Shown: positions 1 through 6,901 of the stretch, one piece after another
How positions within the stretch are numbered: position 1 is the stretch's first letter
How the letters are laid out: every line of letters begins with the position of its first letter
The notes under the pieces: generated by a model
Database searches by the model: none
Told to the model about the DNA's origin: nothing
What the model saw: only the letters and a program-made list of their open reading frames with translations
Position numbers and translations under genes: made by a program
Assembly (NCBI GenBank): GCA_024636575.1
Contig: JAGXGU010000008.1
Location: 1-13,395, forward strand
Reading direction: 5' to 3'
Length of the DNA stretch: 13,395 nt
Source of the DNA: Altererythrobacter sp.
Lineage (GTDB): Bacteria; Pseudomonadota; Alphaproteobacteria; Sphingomonadales; Sphingomonadaceae

Positions 1-1451
1 GGCTGATCGCCGGCGCGACCGGCACGGGCAAGACAGTTACCCTGCAAGGGCTGGCGGAAAGTTTTTCCGCCAATGGCGTCCCGGTGTTCGTCGCCGATGT
101 GAAGGGCGATCTGGCCGGTATATCGATGCCCGGTTCTTCCACCTTCAAACATGCCGACAAACTGGAAAGCCGGGCTCGGGAGCTCGGGATGGACGATTAC
201 ACCTATTCCGATAACCCTGCGGTGTTCTGGGACCTGTACGGCGATCAAGGCCACCCGATCCGCACCACGATTTCGGAAATGGGCCCGCTGCTGCTCGCCC
301 GCCTGCTCGATCTGAACGAAACGCAAGAGGGTGTCCTCAACATCGTGTTCCGCTTCGCCGACGAGGAAGGAATGCTGCTGCTCGACCTGGAAGATCTGCA
401 GACGATGCTGGTCTATACCTCGCAGCACGCCAGCGAGCTGACCACCAGATACGGCAATGTGACCAAAGCCAGCATCGGCGCGATCCAGCGGCAATTGCTC
501 AGCCTCGAAAGCCAGGGCGGGGGCCAGTTCTTCGGCGAACCGGCGCTGGAAATTGCCGATTTCATCAAGCTGGATGAACAGGGGCGCGGCTACATCAACG
601 TGCTGGCGGCGGACAAATTGATGCGCAGTCCGAAACTTTACGCCACTTTCCTGCTGTGGTTGCTGGCCGAATTGTTCGAAACCCTGCCCGAAGTCGGCGA
701 TCCGGAAAAACCCAGATTGGTGTTCTTTTTCGACGAAGCACATCTATTGTTCGACGATGCGCCCAAGGCACTGGAGGACAAGATCGAACAGGTGGTTCGC
801 CTGATCCGGTCCAAGGGTGTCGGCGTATTCTTCGTGACGCAGAACCCGATCGACATCCCCGAAGAAGTGGCCGGGCAATTGGGCAACCGGGTGCAGCATG
901 CGCTGCGCGCCTTTACGCCAAAGGACCAGAGAGCGATTCGCGCCGCTGCCGAAACCTTCCGGATCAATCCCGACCTCGATGTAGAAACGGCGATCACCGA
1001 GCTGAAAACCGGCGAGGCACTGGTATCGACCCTGATGGAGGATGGCGCGCCTGGCATAGTGCAGCGCACCCTGATCAAGCCGCCGCGATCGCGCCTTGGG
1101 CCGATCACGGCCAAGGAACGTGCGATCATGCAGTCGATTTCTCCCGTCGATGGCAAATATGACGAACGGGTCGATCGGGAAAGCGCCGCCGAAGTGATCG
1201 AGCAAAAAATGGCCGACGCCGCTGCCACGGCAGAAGAAGTTGAAGAAAAGGGCCGCGATGAAGTGGCCAAGCGGGAACGCAAAACTCCGTCCGCGTGGGA
1301 GAAGGCGGGCAAGAGCGCTGTACGGGCCGCAAGCGGCTCGCTGGCCGCAATCGCGGTCGCCACTGTACTGGGCAAGAAATCAAGCGCGGACCCGCTGCGC
1401 ACCGGCGCAACCGCATTCGTGCGCAATATTCTCGGCGGGTTAATGCGCTAG
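1..1451 (+). CDS. HerA-like / DUF853 (YjgR-type) P-loop ATPase, 5' end missing
   Basis: The reading frame is open to the left edge (first full codon at base 3), so the true start lies outside the window. The Walker A motif GATGTGKT is encoded at 12-35 and is followed by FVADVKGDLAG. A Walker B-like segment, RLVFFFDEAHLLFDD, lies at about 714-758, followed by VFFVTQNPIDIPEEV and GNRVQHALRAFTPKDQRA. This order is typical of the DUF853 branch of HerA/FtsK-superfamily ATPases (E. coli YjgR is about 500 residues). About 482 residues are visible, so probably only a few tens are missing. The C-terminus has a charged, Ala/Glu/Lys-rich segment and ends RNILGGLMR, as is usual in this family. The protein is presumably a cytoplasmic hexameric ATPase, but the family's cellular role is not established. 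It converges on the histidine kinase gene with a 7-bp gap. Family assignment is firm; function is not. Confidence 0.9.
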   Translation, partial: LIAGATGTGKTVTLQGLAESFSANGVPVFVADVKGDLAGISMPGSSTFKHADKLESRARELGMDDYTYSDNPAVFWDLYGDQGHPIRTTISEMGPLLLARLLDLNETQEGVLNIVFRFADEEGMLLLDLEDLQTMLVYTSQHASELTTRYGNVTKASIGAIQRQLLSLESQGGGQFFGEPALEIADFIKLDEQGRGYINVLAADKLMRSPKLYATFLLWLLAELFETLPEVGDPEKPRLVFFFDEAHLLFDDAPKALEDKIEQVVRLIRSKGVGVFFVTQNPIDIPEEVAGQLGNRVQHALRAFTPKDQRAIRAAAETFRINPDLDVETAITELKTGEALVSTLMEDGAPGIVQRTLIKPPRSRLGPITAKERAIMQSISPVDGKYDERVDRESAAEVIEQKMADAAATAEEVEEKGRDEVAKRERKTPSAWEKAGKSAVRAASGSLAAIAVATVLGKKSSADPLRTGATAFVRNILGGLMR

Positions 1452-1458
1452 CTTCGGC

Positions 1459-2925
1459 TCAGCCGAGCGGCAGGCGAATCTCCGCCCTCAGCCCGCCTTC
1501 GGGCCGGTTCGCCAGCACCAGCTCTCCGCCGTGCTGTTCGGCAATTGCCCTCGCCAGTGTCAGGCCAAGGCCGGCGCCGCCGGTGTCCCGGTTGCGGGAT
1601 GCCTCGCCCCGGGTGAAGGGCTCCAGCATTGCCTCGATCCGGTCCGCCGGAATTCCGGGACCATTGTCTTCCACCCGCAGGATTATGTCTGTTCCTGACT
1701 GTGTCAGCGAAACCTCTGCCGATTTTCCATAGCGCACGGCATTGCTGATCAGATTGCGCAATGCACGGCGCAGCCAGGTGACATGGACCGGATGGACCAT
1801 GCGGCTGGATTCCGTCAGCGTGACCGGCTGGTCCATATCCTCGAATTCCTCGACCACCGATGCGGTCAGCGAAGACAGTTCGGCGCGTTCGGGTCGCTCG
1901 CCCACGCGGCCTACGCGGGCGAGCGAGAGGATATCGTCGAGCGACCGGGTAATATCCTCGATACTTGCCGCCATCCTCCCGCGTTCATGATCATCCTCGA
2001 CGCTTTCGATCCGAACGCGCAGTGCCGCCAGCGGGGTCTTGAGATCATGCCCGATTGCGCCCAGCATCACGTCCTTTTCGTCCAGCAAGGCGCCGATGCG
2101 GGCTTCCATGGCGTTATGTGCGGTGATCAGGCGGCGGATATCCTGCGGCCCCTCTGCGCGCAGCGGCGCGGAGGGGTCCTGCGTCCGGGCGAAGCGTTCG
2201 GTCCGCCCGGTCAGGATCTGGAGCGGCCTGGTGATCCGCCGCAGCAGCAGGAACTGCAGCGTGAACAGGAACAGGAAGATCAGCAGGGTCTGGCCCACGA
2301 TCATGCGCACAGACCCGCGCTGGCGCGGCGGTTCGGCAACCCGGGCCACCGACCAGCCATCCCGCTGCGGCAGTTTTGCCGCCGCAACCATCAGCTGGGT
2401 ATCCGGCCCCAATGTTTGGGCGACGCGCTGGCGCAGACGCTCTCGGTTGTGGGTTATGGGATCGGCCGCAAATGACCTGGTGACTACAATTACATCTTCT
2501 GCCGCGATGCCCTGGGATTCGAGGATCTCCCGCAAGGCCGCCTCGCGACCGGGTTTGCGAACCTCCCCCGCAAGCAGCGGCGAGACTTCCGTCTGCTCGA
2601 GGCGCAAATTCAGCGGCAGGCCCTGGATCAGTTCGCCTGCCATACCGGCCCTGCGTCCGCGGTGCTCTGCCCGTCTGCCGCCATCGCTGCGGCGCATAGT
2701 GTTTTCCGCCGCATTTTCGCCCCTCCGGCCGTTTGGATTGCGGTCTGCCTGCGGATTGCCCAGCAGGCGAAATGCCGCTGCGTTCAGCAATGTCTGTTCA
2801 CGGCGGCTTTCCGATGCCTGATACAGCAGAACGGCGGAAATCGACTGCGCCACCAGCAGCCCCGTGGCCAGCGCGAGCAGCATCTGGCCAAGCAGGCTGC
2901 GGGGCCACGGGCGAAGTTTCGGCAT
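1459..2925 (-). CDS. Membrane sensor histidine kinase (HAMP-HisKA-HATPase_c)
   Basis: This is a 488-residue kinase expected to phosphorylate the response regulator encoded immediately upstream. TM1 lies at about residues 13-35 and TM2 at about 207-228, leaving a periplasmic sensor of about 170 residues. HAMP follows at about 229-281. The H-box GHDLKTPL carries the phosphoacceptor His293. The N-box has Asn391 and Asn395 (NLISNAVRYG), the G1 box is VEDNGPGIP (Asp420), the F region is at about 437, and the G2 box is GGAGLGL at 449-455. All catalytic boxes look intact. The sensor contains an unusual Arg-rich low-complexity stretch with 10 Arg in residues 62-92; the rest of the sensor matches no domain I recognise. 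The gene starts 20 bp after the regulator stop, with a weak GGAAA upstream, so co-transcription and translational coupling are likely. The stop codon overlaps a short inverted repeat (1454-1466) at the convergence with the HerA-like gene. The signal sensed cannot be read from the sequence. Confidence 0.95.
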   Translation of the reverse strand: MPKLRPWPRSLLGQMLLALATGLLVAQSISAVLLYQASESRREQTLLNAAAFRLLGNPQADRNPNGRRGENAAENTMRRSDGGRRAEHRGRRAGMAGELIQGLPLNLRLEQTEVSPLLAGEVRKPGREAALREILESQGIAAEDVIVVTRSFAADPITHNRERLRQRVAQTLGPDTQLMVAAAKLPQRDGWSVARVAEPPRQRGSVRMIVGQTLLIFLFLFTLQFLLLRRITRPLQILTGRTERFARTQDPSAPLRAEGPQDIRRLITAHNAMEARIGALLDEKDVMLGAIGHDLKTPLAALRVRIESVEDDHERGRMAASIEDITRSLDDILSLARVGRVGERPERAELSSLTASVVEEFEDMDQPVTLTESSRMVHPVHVTWLRRALRNLISNAVRYGKSAEVSLTQSGTDIILRVEDNGPGIPADRIEAMLEPFTRGEASRNRDTGGAGLGLTLARAIAEQHGGELVLANRPEGGLRAEIRLPLG

Positions 2926-2945
2926 GGTAATTTCCGGGCCCAGGA

Positions 2946-3680
2946 TCAGCGCGTTTCGGCGGCGCTGCGGCGGACGTCTGCCGCCAGCCGGTACCCGCCG
3001 CCGCGCACGGTCTGGATGATTTCGGGGTTGCGCGAATCCTCCTCGATCTTGCGGCGCAGGCGGCTGACCTGATTATCGACCGCGCGGTCGAACATATGCG
3101 CCTCGCGCCCCTGCACCATGTCCAGCAGCCGGTCGCGGTCGAGCACCTGGCGCGGATGATCGAGGAAGGCGCGCAGCAGCCGGAATTCTGCGGTGGAAAT
3201 GGCGATCATTGCGCCATCGGAATCAATCAATTTGCGTTTCAGCGGGTCCAGCGTCCAGCCGTCGAAACGATAGAGTGCGGTTTCCTCGGTCGGCACGGGT
3301 GCGCGCTGGGCGCGGCGCAGGACGGACCGGATCCGGGCGACCAGTTCGCGCGGTTCGAAGGGTTTGATGACATAATCGTCGGCACCGATTTCCAGGCCGA
3401 TGATCCGGTCGGTCGGTTCGGATTTTGCGGTCAGCAGGATCACAGGCAGATCGCGGGTTTCGATCAGGTGACGGCACAGCGACAGGCCATCTTCGCCTGG
3501 CATCATGATGTCGAGCAAGACCAGATCGGGCGTGAATTCGATCAGCACGGCCCGGGCGGCCGCCGCGCTTTCGGCTTCCTGCACGGCGAACCCCTGACGA
3601 GTGAGATACTCGGCCAGGGGTTCGCGCAGGATGGTCTCGTCATCGACCAGTAATAGCCGGGTGGGCGTGTCTTCGATCAT
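2946..3680 (-). CDS. OmpR/PhoB-family response regulator
   Basis: This is a 244-residue DNA-binding regulator and the partner of the adjacent kinase. The receiver domain (about 7-120) has the acidic pair Asp13/Asp14, phosphoacceptor Asp57 in LVLLDIMMPG, Thr84 in ILLTAK and Lys106 in VIKPFEP. A winged-helix output domain spans about 138-233, with the typical DNA-recognition region FDRAVDNQVSRLRRKIE and the terminal wing VRGGGYRL. All phosphorylation residues are present. It lies between the EF-hand gene (47-bp gap upstream) and the kinase gene (20-bp gap downstream), all on the minus strand, which suggests one operon. OmpR-family regulators usually bind tandem half-sites about 10-11 bp apart, and such a repeat occurs upstream of the operon at 4508-4526. 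The start ATG at 3680 has only a weak GGGA at a suitable distance. Which OmpR subfamily it belongs to cannot be told by eye. Confidence 0.96.
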   Translation of the reverse strand: MIEDTPTRLLLVDDETILREPLAEYLTRQGFAVQEAESAAAARAVLIEFTPDLVLLDIMMPGEDGLSLCRHLIETRDLPVILLTAKSEPTDRIIGLEIGADDYVIKPFEPRELVARIRSVLRRAQRAPVPTEETALYRFDGWTLDPLKRKLIDSDGAMIAISTAEFRLLRAFLDHPRQVLDRDRLLDMVQGREAHMFDRAVDNQVSRLRRKIEEDSRNPEIIQTVRGGGYRLAADVRRSAAETR

Positions 3681-3727
3681 GTCGCGTTCCCGCCTACCCG
3701 GTCCAGTGCAGCTTGTTCAAGCAATGC

Positions 3728-4366
3728 TCAATTGGAAGCGTCTGCAGCGGGCTGGGCATTCTGGCGCATTGCACCGCGCTTGGCCTTGTGTTCGGCGCGC
3801 ATTGCAGCGTGTGCTGCCTTGCGTTCTGCTTCGGTGATGCTGCCATCATTATTGGCATCGGCCCTAGCAAACCGGGCCTGTGCGGCGGCATCGAATTCGC
3901 CTCGGCTGATCGACTGGTCACCATTGGTGTCGGCTTGCATCATATGACGCATTCCGCCCCGTCCACCTTCCTTCATACCGTGGCCGCCGTGCTTGCCGCG
4001 CATCTGGCCCCGCATTTCACCCTGCATCTGGCCGCGCATTTCCCGGCGCTCGCCGCGCTTTTCCATGCGGGCCTGGCGGGCAGCTGCCATTTCGGCCTCG
4101 GACAATTCGCCGCTGTTATCGGTATCCATTGCCGCGAATTTTTCGCTACGCTTCGCTTCGCGGTCTGCGGCATTGATGATGCCGTCCTGATTGACATCCA
4201 TCCGGGTAAACATCTGGCCGGCATGGGTGGTGGCTTCTGCCTTGGTGATCACGCCATTACCGTCGGCGTCCGGGCTGGTTTTGGTCTGTGCATAGGCAAG
4301 ACCGCCTGCACCAACAGCCAAAGCCGCAGCAGCCGACAGGGCGAGAGGGAGAGTAAACTTACGCAT
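3728..4366 (-). CDS. Secreted EF-hand protein with five calcium-type loops and a Met/Arg/Gly/His-rich linker
   Basis: This 212-residue protein begins with a Sec signal peptide (MRKF, hydrophobic core at about 5-22, likely cleavage after AYA, residue 26), so it is exported to the periplasm. Five 12-residue EF-hand loops are visible at about 33-44, 57-68, 81-92, 146-157 and 170-181. Each has Asp at position 1, Asp or Asn at 3, and Asn, Asp or Ser at 5. Position 12 is Glu except in loop 2, where it is Asp; loop 4 has Gln instead of Gly at position 6. Between loops 3 and 4 lies a low-complexity linker (about 97-144) with nine Met, three His and many Arg and Gly, including two MRGQM copies. The start is supported by AGGAG nine bases upstream of the ATG. 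The gene is first in a likely operon with the response regulator and kinase, so a role as a calcium or metal buffer or an accessory sensor is plausible but unproven. Confidence 0.93.
   Translation of the reverse strand: MRKFTLPLALSAAAALAVGAGGLAYAQTKTSPDADGNGVITKAEATTHAGQMFTRMDVNQDGIINAADREAKRSEKFAAMDTDNSGELSEAEMAAARQARMEKRGERREMRGQMQGEMRGQMRGKHGGHGMKEGGRGGMRHMMQADTNGDQSISRGEFDAAAQARFARADANNDGSITEAERKAAHAAMRAEHKAKRGAMRQNAQPAADASN
4001..4048. repeat. Two-copy 24-bp tandem duplication inside the EF-hand gene linker
   Basis: Two adjacent 24-bp units start at 4001 and 4025. Their first 18 bases differ at one position only; the last six diverge. On the coding strand they give the two MRGQM copies (residues 110-114 and 118-122) and set Met at every fourth position (110, 114, 118, 122). 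A recent in-frame duplication is the simplest explanation. Confidence 0.75.
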
Positions 4367-4375
4367 GATAATGTG

Positions 4376-4380
4376 CTCCT
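4376..4380 (-). promoter_or_regulatory. Ribosome binding site of the EF-hand gene
   Basis: Read on the minus strand, AGGAG lies nine bases upstream of the ATG at 4366 and fixes that start. It directly abuts the end of the T-tract that follows the hairpin at 4396-4452. There is therefore no space for a promoter between the hairpin and this site. Confidence 0.8.
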
Positions 4381-4452
4381 GAAAAAATCAAAAAAGAGCT
4401 GCGGGGTGCCCGATCAGGGGGAGGGGAACCTTAGGTGGCACCGCCGCAGCTC
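4381..4452 (-). terminator. Strong intrinsic-terminator-like hairpin in the leader of the EF-hand operon
   Basis: On the minus strand, GAGCTGCGG (4444-4452) pairs perfectly with CCGCAGCTC (4396-4404). After a single bulged base (4443), GGTGCC (4437-4442) pairs with GGCACC (4405-4410). This gives 15 base pairs around a 26-base pyrimidine-rich loop. The stem is followed at once by TTTTTTGATTTTTTC (4381-4395), the classic form of a Rho-independent terminator firing in the minus direction. It may end transcription from the VOC gene, whose stop is about 115 bases upstream. It may also act as an attenuator for the EF-hand/two-component operon, because the U-tract touches that operon's Shine-Dalgarno. 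Confidence 0.85.
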
Positions 4453-4454
4453 AT
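4431..4454 (-). CDS. Possible seven-codon upstream ORF (MSCGGAT) overlapping the terminator stem
   Basis: An ATG at 4452-4454 opens a frame of seven codons ending in TAA at 4431-4433. A weak purine stretch, GAAGAG, lies about five bases upstream. The frame covers the upstream arm of the terminator hairpin, so a ribosome translating it would prevent that stem from forming. Such a short ORF can arise by chance, and nothing yet shows that it is translated. Confidence 0.25.
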   Translation of the reverse strand: MSCGGAT

Positions 4455-4475
4455 GGATACTCTTCTAGGGGCCGT

Positions 4476-4526
4476 TTGTCGCAGCAATATCCCGCAAGGC
4501 GGCAAAATTGTCTCAGATTGTCGCAG
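4476..4526 (-). promoter_or_regulatory. Three CTGNGACAA repeats and a candidate promoter upstream of the EF-hand operon
   Basis: On the minus strand, CTGCGACAA (4518-4526), CTGAGACAA (4508-4516) and CTGCGACAA (4476-4484) occur upstream of the hairpin. The first two are exactly 10 bp apart (GACAA, five bases, GACAA), the usual geometry of OmpR-family tandem half-sites. The third is 32 bp further on, about three helical turns. The middle copy overlaps a weak -35 candidate, GAGACA (4509-4514), spaced 17 bp from a weak -10 candidate, GATATT (4486-4491). This suggests an activator-dependent promoter read by the operon's own regulator. The repeats are seen directly; their function is inferred. Confidence 0.45.
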
Positions 4527-4566
4527 GATAGAACGGCTGTTCATCGAAACGAAAACTATCCGCCGG

Positions 4567-4947
4567 TCAGTCCCCGCCGGTCATCGTAAAGGCGTTCAAT
4601 TTATTGCCATCGGGATCGCGGAAATAGGCGGCGTAGAAACCGTCATCCCCGCGCGGGCCCGGCGCGCCTTCATCACTGCCACCATTGGCCAGTGCGATAT
4701 CATACAGGCGGTGGACCTGTTCCTTGCTGGCGGCTTCCAGGGCCACCATCACCCCGTTGCCGACCGTCGCCGCCTGTCCATCGAACGGTTTGGTCGCGGC
4801 AATGCCGGGCGCGCCGCCCATCTTGCCCCAGGCGATGAATGTGCCGAATTCCATCATCCGCCCCACGCCCATTTCAGCAGCGATGGCATCGTAAAATTTG
4901 GCCGAGCGCGGCAAATCATTACTGCCGACGGTTACATATCCAATCAT
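4567..4947 (-). CDS. VOC-superfamily (glyoxalase/bleomycin-resistance fold) protein
   Basis: This is a 126-residue single-domain protein beginning MIGYVTVGSNDLPRSAKFYD and ending with GFYAAYFRDPDGNKLNAF. Both are hallmark segments of the vicinal-oxygen-chelate fold. Members are small metal-dependent enzymes or binding proteins (glyoxalases, dioxygenases, antibiotic-binding proteins); this short type is usually of unknown substrate. The frame extends 14 codons further upstream, but the ATG at 4947 is preferred: GGAGGA lies eight bases before it and the domain begins at once. It is a lone minus-strand gene, followed after about 115 bases by the hairpin at 4381-4452. Read-through into the EF-hand operon is possible. 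Family is firm; reaction is unknown. Confidence 0.9.
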   Translation of the reverse strand: MIGYVTVGSNDLPRSAKFYDAIAAEMGVGRMMEFGTFIAWGKMGGAPGIAATKPFDGQAATVGNGVMVALEAASKEQVHRLYDIALANGGSDEGAPGPRGDDGFYAAYFRDPDGNKLNAFTMTGGD

Positions 4948-4954
4948 CTGTCTG

Positions 4955-4960
4955 TCCTCC
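4955..4960 (-). promoter_or_regulatory. Ribosome binding site deciding the VOC gene start
   Basis: GGAGGA on the minus strand lies eight bases upstream of the ATG at 4947. It rules against the longer in-frame start at 4989, which would put this motif inside the coding region. Confidence 0.8.
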
Positions 4961-4995
4961 GATTGCGTGCCGGAAACGACTCGCCTCACCTTGGA

Positions 4996-5024
4996 ACATT
5001 ACCGGAACAAAATCCGGCCGACAA
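4996..5024 (-). promoter_or_regulatory. Weak candidate promoter of the VOC gene
   Basis: On the minus strand, TTGTCG (5019-5024) and TAATGT (4996-5001) are separated by 17 bp. The match to the -35 consensus is fair and to the -10 poor. The spacer holds a short inverted repeat, CCGGA at 5013-5017 with TCCGG at 5002-5006, which could be an operator or chance. The placement in the 101-bp gap between the aminopeptidase stop and the VOC start is sensible. Confidence 0.25.
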
Positions 5025-5048
5025 GTACGGGCATCACAGTTGCTGGTA

Positions 5049-6893
5049 TTAGAGCGGCTGGCAGCCCGCCTCCACCCATGCGCGCACGCCGGCATCTTCC
5101 GGCCCGGTCAATTGCGGCAGCAGGATATCGCGGACCTGCGCATGATAATCGTTCCACCAGGCGATCTCTTGCGGGCTCAGCAGGCTGGCATCCACCATGC
5201 TGCGGTCGATCGGCACGAAGGTGAGCGTTTCGAAGCCGAAATATGTCCCTTCTGCGCCCGCAATTTCCCGCGGTTCGACCAGCACCAGGTTCTCGATCCT
5301 GATGCCGAACTCGCCCGCCTTGTAATACCCCGGCTCGTTCGACAGAAACATGCCTGCCTGCAGCGGTTCATCGGTGCCCGCCTGCCCGCCACCCGATTTG
5401 GCGATCCGCTGCGGGCCTTCGTGTACCGCCAGAAAACTGCCGACCCCGTGACCCGTGCCATGGGCGTAATCGACCCCGGCCTGCCACAGGAACTGGCGGG
5501 CGAAGGCATCGAGCTGGCTGCCTGCGGTATTTTCCGGGAAAAGGGCCAAGGCGATCGCGATATGGCCCTTGAGGACGCGGGTATTGCGGTCCTTAACTTC
5601 GGCGGTCGGTTCCGCCAGATCGCCCGGCCCCTTGATCCAGACGGTGCGGGTAATATCGGTGGTGCCATCCAGATATTGCCCGCCCGAATCGACCAGATAG
5701 ACGCTGCCCGGCTCAATCGGAATATTGCTGTCTTCGTCCACGCGGTAATGCGGCAGCGCGGCATGGGGACCGGCGGCGGAGATTGTATCGAAGGACAATT
5801 CCTTCAGCATCCCGGTCTGATCGCGAAAGGTGCGCAACTTTGCGGCGGCGGACAGCTCGGTCACTCCGCCTGCGGGGGCAGTTTCGGACAGCCAGTGGAG
5901 GAATTTCGACACCGCCACGCCGTCGCGCGCCTGCGCATGGCGGTGGCCTTGCTGCTCTACCGGATTTTTCACCGCCTTGGGCAGCAAAGCCGGATCGCGC
6001 GCGGCGATCACGCTGGCCCCGGCGTCTTCCAGCGTCTGGAAAATGGCTGCGACGCCGCTGTCGGGATCGACCGCGATCTTTTTACCTTCAAGGTGCTGGA
6101 GCGCGCCTTCGAATTCACCGCGCGGGCGGATGGTGACCGCATTGCCCAGATGCCGGGCAACCTCGGGAGTGATCTTTTCGGGTGCGATGAACAATTCCGC
6201 CGTGCCGTCCGCATGGGCCAGCACATAGGACAGCGCCACGGGGGTGCGGTCCACATCCGCGCCGCGAATGTTAAGCAGCCAGGCGATTGAATCGAGCGCA
6301 CCGATGACCACGCCGTCCAGCCCTTCGGATTTCAGCCAACCGGCCACCAGCTCGCGCTTTTCCGCGCTGGATTGTCCGGCATGGCTGTCATCATGGATCA
6401 TGACCACCGCGTCCGACGGTGCAGGCCGGTCTTCCCACACTGCATCGACCGGATTGGCGGCAACCGGGACCAGCTCTGCACCGATCTTGGCCAGCGCGGC
6501 CGAAATAGTATCTGCCCAGCCGCGCGTGTGCAGCCACGGATCATAGCCGATCCGCGCGCCGGATTGTGCATTGGCGGCAAGCCATGCGCCCACGCTGTCT
6601 TTCGGAATCTGGCAATAATCATACAGATTGCCGTCCACCTGATCGCGCACCTGCACCGTATAGCGCCCGTCGACAAACATCGCAGCGCCCTTCCCCTTGG
6701 CGGGGTGCGCCAGCACCGCTGCACTGCCCACAGATCCGCCGAATCCTGTCAGCCAGGCAAGCCGCTGTGCATAGGAGCCGATATATTCGGACATATGCTC
6801 ATCGGAAATCGGAACGACGAAGCCGTCCAGCCCCTGCCTCTTCAATTCCTCGCGGAGAGCGGAGAGGCGGGCTTCGTGAGTGAGCATCAGCAT
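5049..6893 (-). CDS. M24B family Xaa-Pro aminopeptidase (long, three-domain aminopeptidase P)
   Basis: This 614-residue cytoplasmic metallopeptidase is predicted to remove the N-terminal residue from peptides with proline in second position. Two creatinase-like N-terminal domains (about 5-135 and 150-300) precede the catalytic pita-bread domain. The first carries FVDGRYTVQV and the second carries LDSIAWLLNIRG. The dinuclear metal ligands are all visible: Asp402 (LVDSGGQY), Asp413 (TTDITRT), His482 (GTGHGVG), Glu520 (NEPGYY) and Glu534 (RIENL). Length and layout match the roughly 600-residue form shared with eukaryotic XPNPEP1 rather than the shorter E. coli PepP. The frame opens 22 codons earlier (6959), but ATG 6893 has AAAGGA eight bases upstream and avoids overlapping the divergent oligopeptidase gene. 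There is no signal peptide. The divergent neighbour is also a peptidase, which suggests a joint role in peptide turnover. Confidence 0.95.
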   Translation of the reverse strand: MLMLTHEARLSALREELKRQGLDGFVVPISDEHMSEYIGSYAQRLAWLTGFGGSVGSAAVLAHPAKGKGAAMFVDGRYTVQVRDQVDGNLYDYCQIPKDSVGAWLAANAQSGARIGYDPWLHTRGWADTISAALAKIGAELVPVAANPVDAVWEDRPAPSDAVVMIHDDSHAGQSSAEKRELVAGWLKSEGLDGVVIGALDSIAWLLNIRGADVDRTPVALSYVLAHADGTAELFIAPEKITPEVARHLGNAVTIRPRGEFEGALQHLEGKKIAVDPDSGVAAIFQTLEDAGASVIAARDPALLPKAVKNPVEQQGHRHAQARDGVAVSKFLHWLSETAPAGGVTELSAAAKLRTFRDQTGMLKELSFDTISAAGPHAALPHYRVDEDSNIPIEPGSVYLVDSGGQYLDGTTDITRTVWIKGPGDLAEPTAEVKDRNTRVLKGHIAIALALFPENTAGSQLDAFARQFLWQAGVDYAHGTGHGVGSFLAVHEGPQRIAKSGGGQAGTDEPLQAGMFLSNEPGYYKAGEFGIRIENLVLVEPREIAGAEGTYFGFETLTFVPIDRSMVDASLLSPQEIAWWNDYHAQVRDILLPQLTGPEDAGVRAWVEAGCQPL

Positions 6894-6901
6894 GGTTGCG
6901 G

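Noticed and set aside
1454..1466. Inverted repeat TCGGCT-C-AGCCGA between the HerA-like and kinase genes as a bidirectional terminator
   Set aside because: The stem is short with a one-base centre, it overlaps the kinase stop codon and no T-run follows on either strand.
3711..3722. Short inverted repeat GCTTG-TT-CAAGC between the EF-hand and regulator genes
   Set aside because: The arms are only five bases with a two-base centre and no T-tract; it is within chance expectation and too small for a terminator or reliable operator.
4381..4480. A known metabolite riboswitch in the leader
   Set aside because: I could not match the leader to any riboswitch consensus I know (fluoride, manganese, guanidine, SAM, cobalamin); only a simple long hairpin is evident.
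4839..6290. Long plus-strand open frame of 483 codons opposite the aminopeptidase gene
   Set aside because: It is the antisense shadow of a clear M24B peptidase in high-GC DNA. Its translation shows no known domain and is rich in Arg, Gly and His in the usual shadow pattern.
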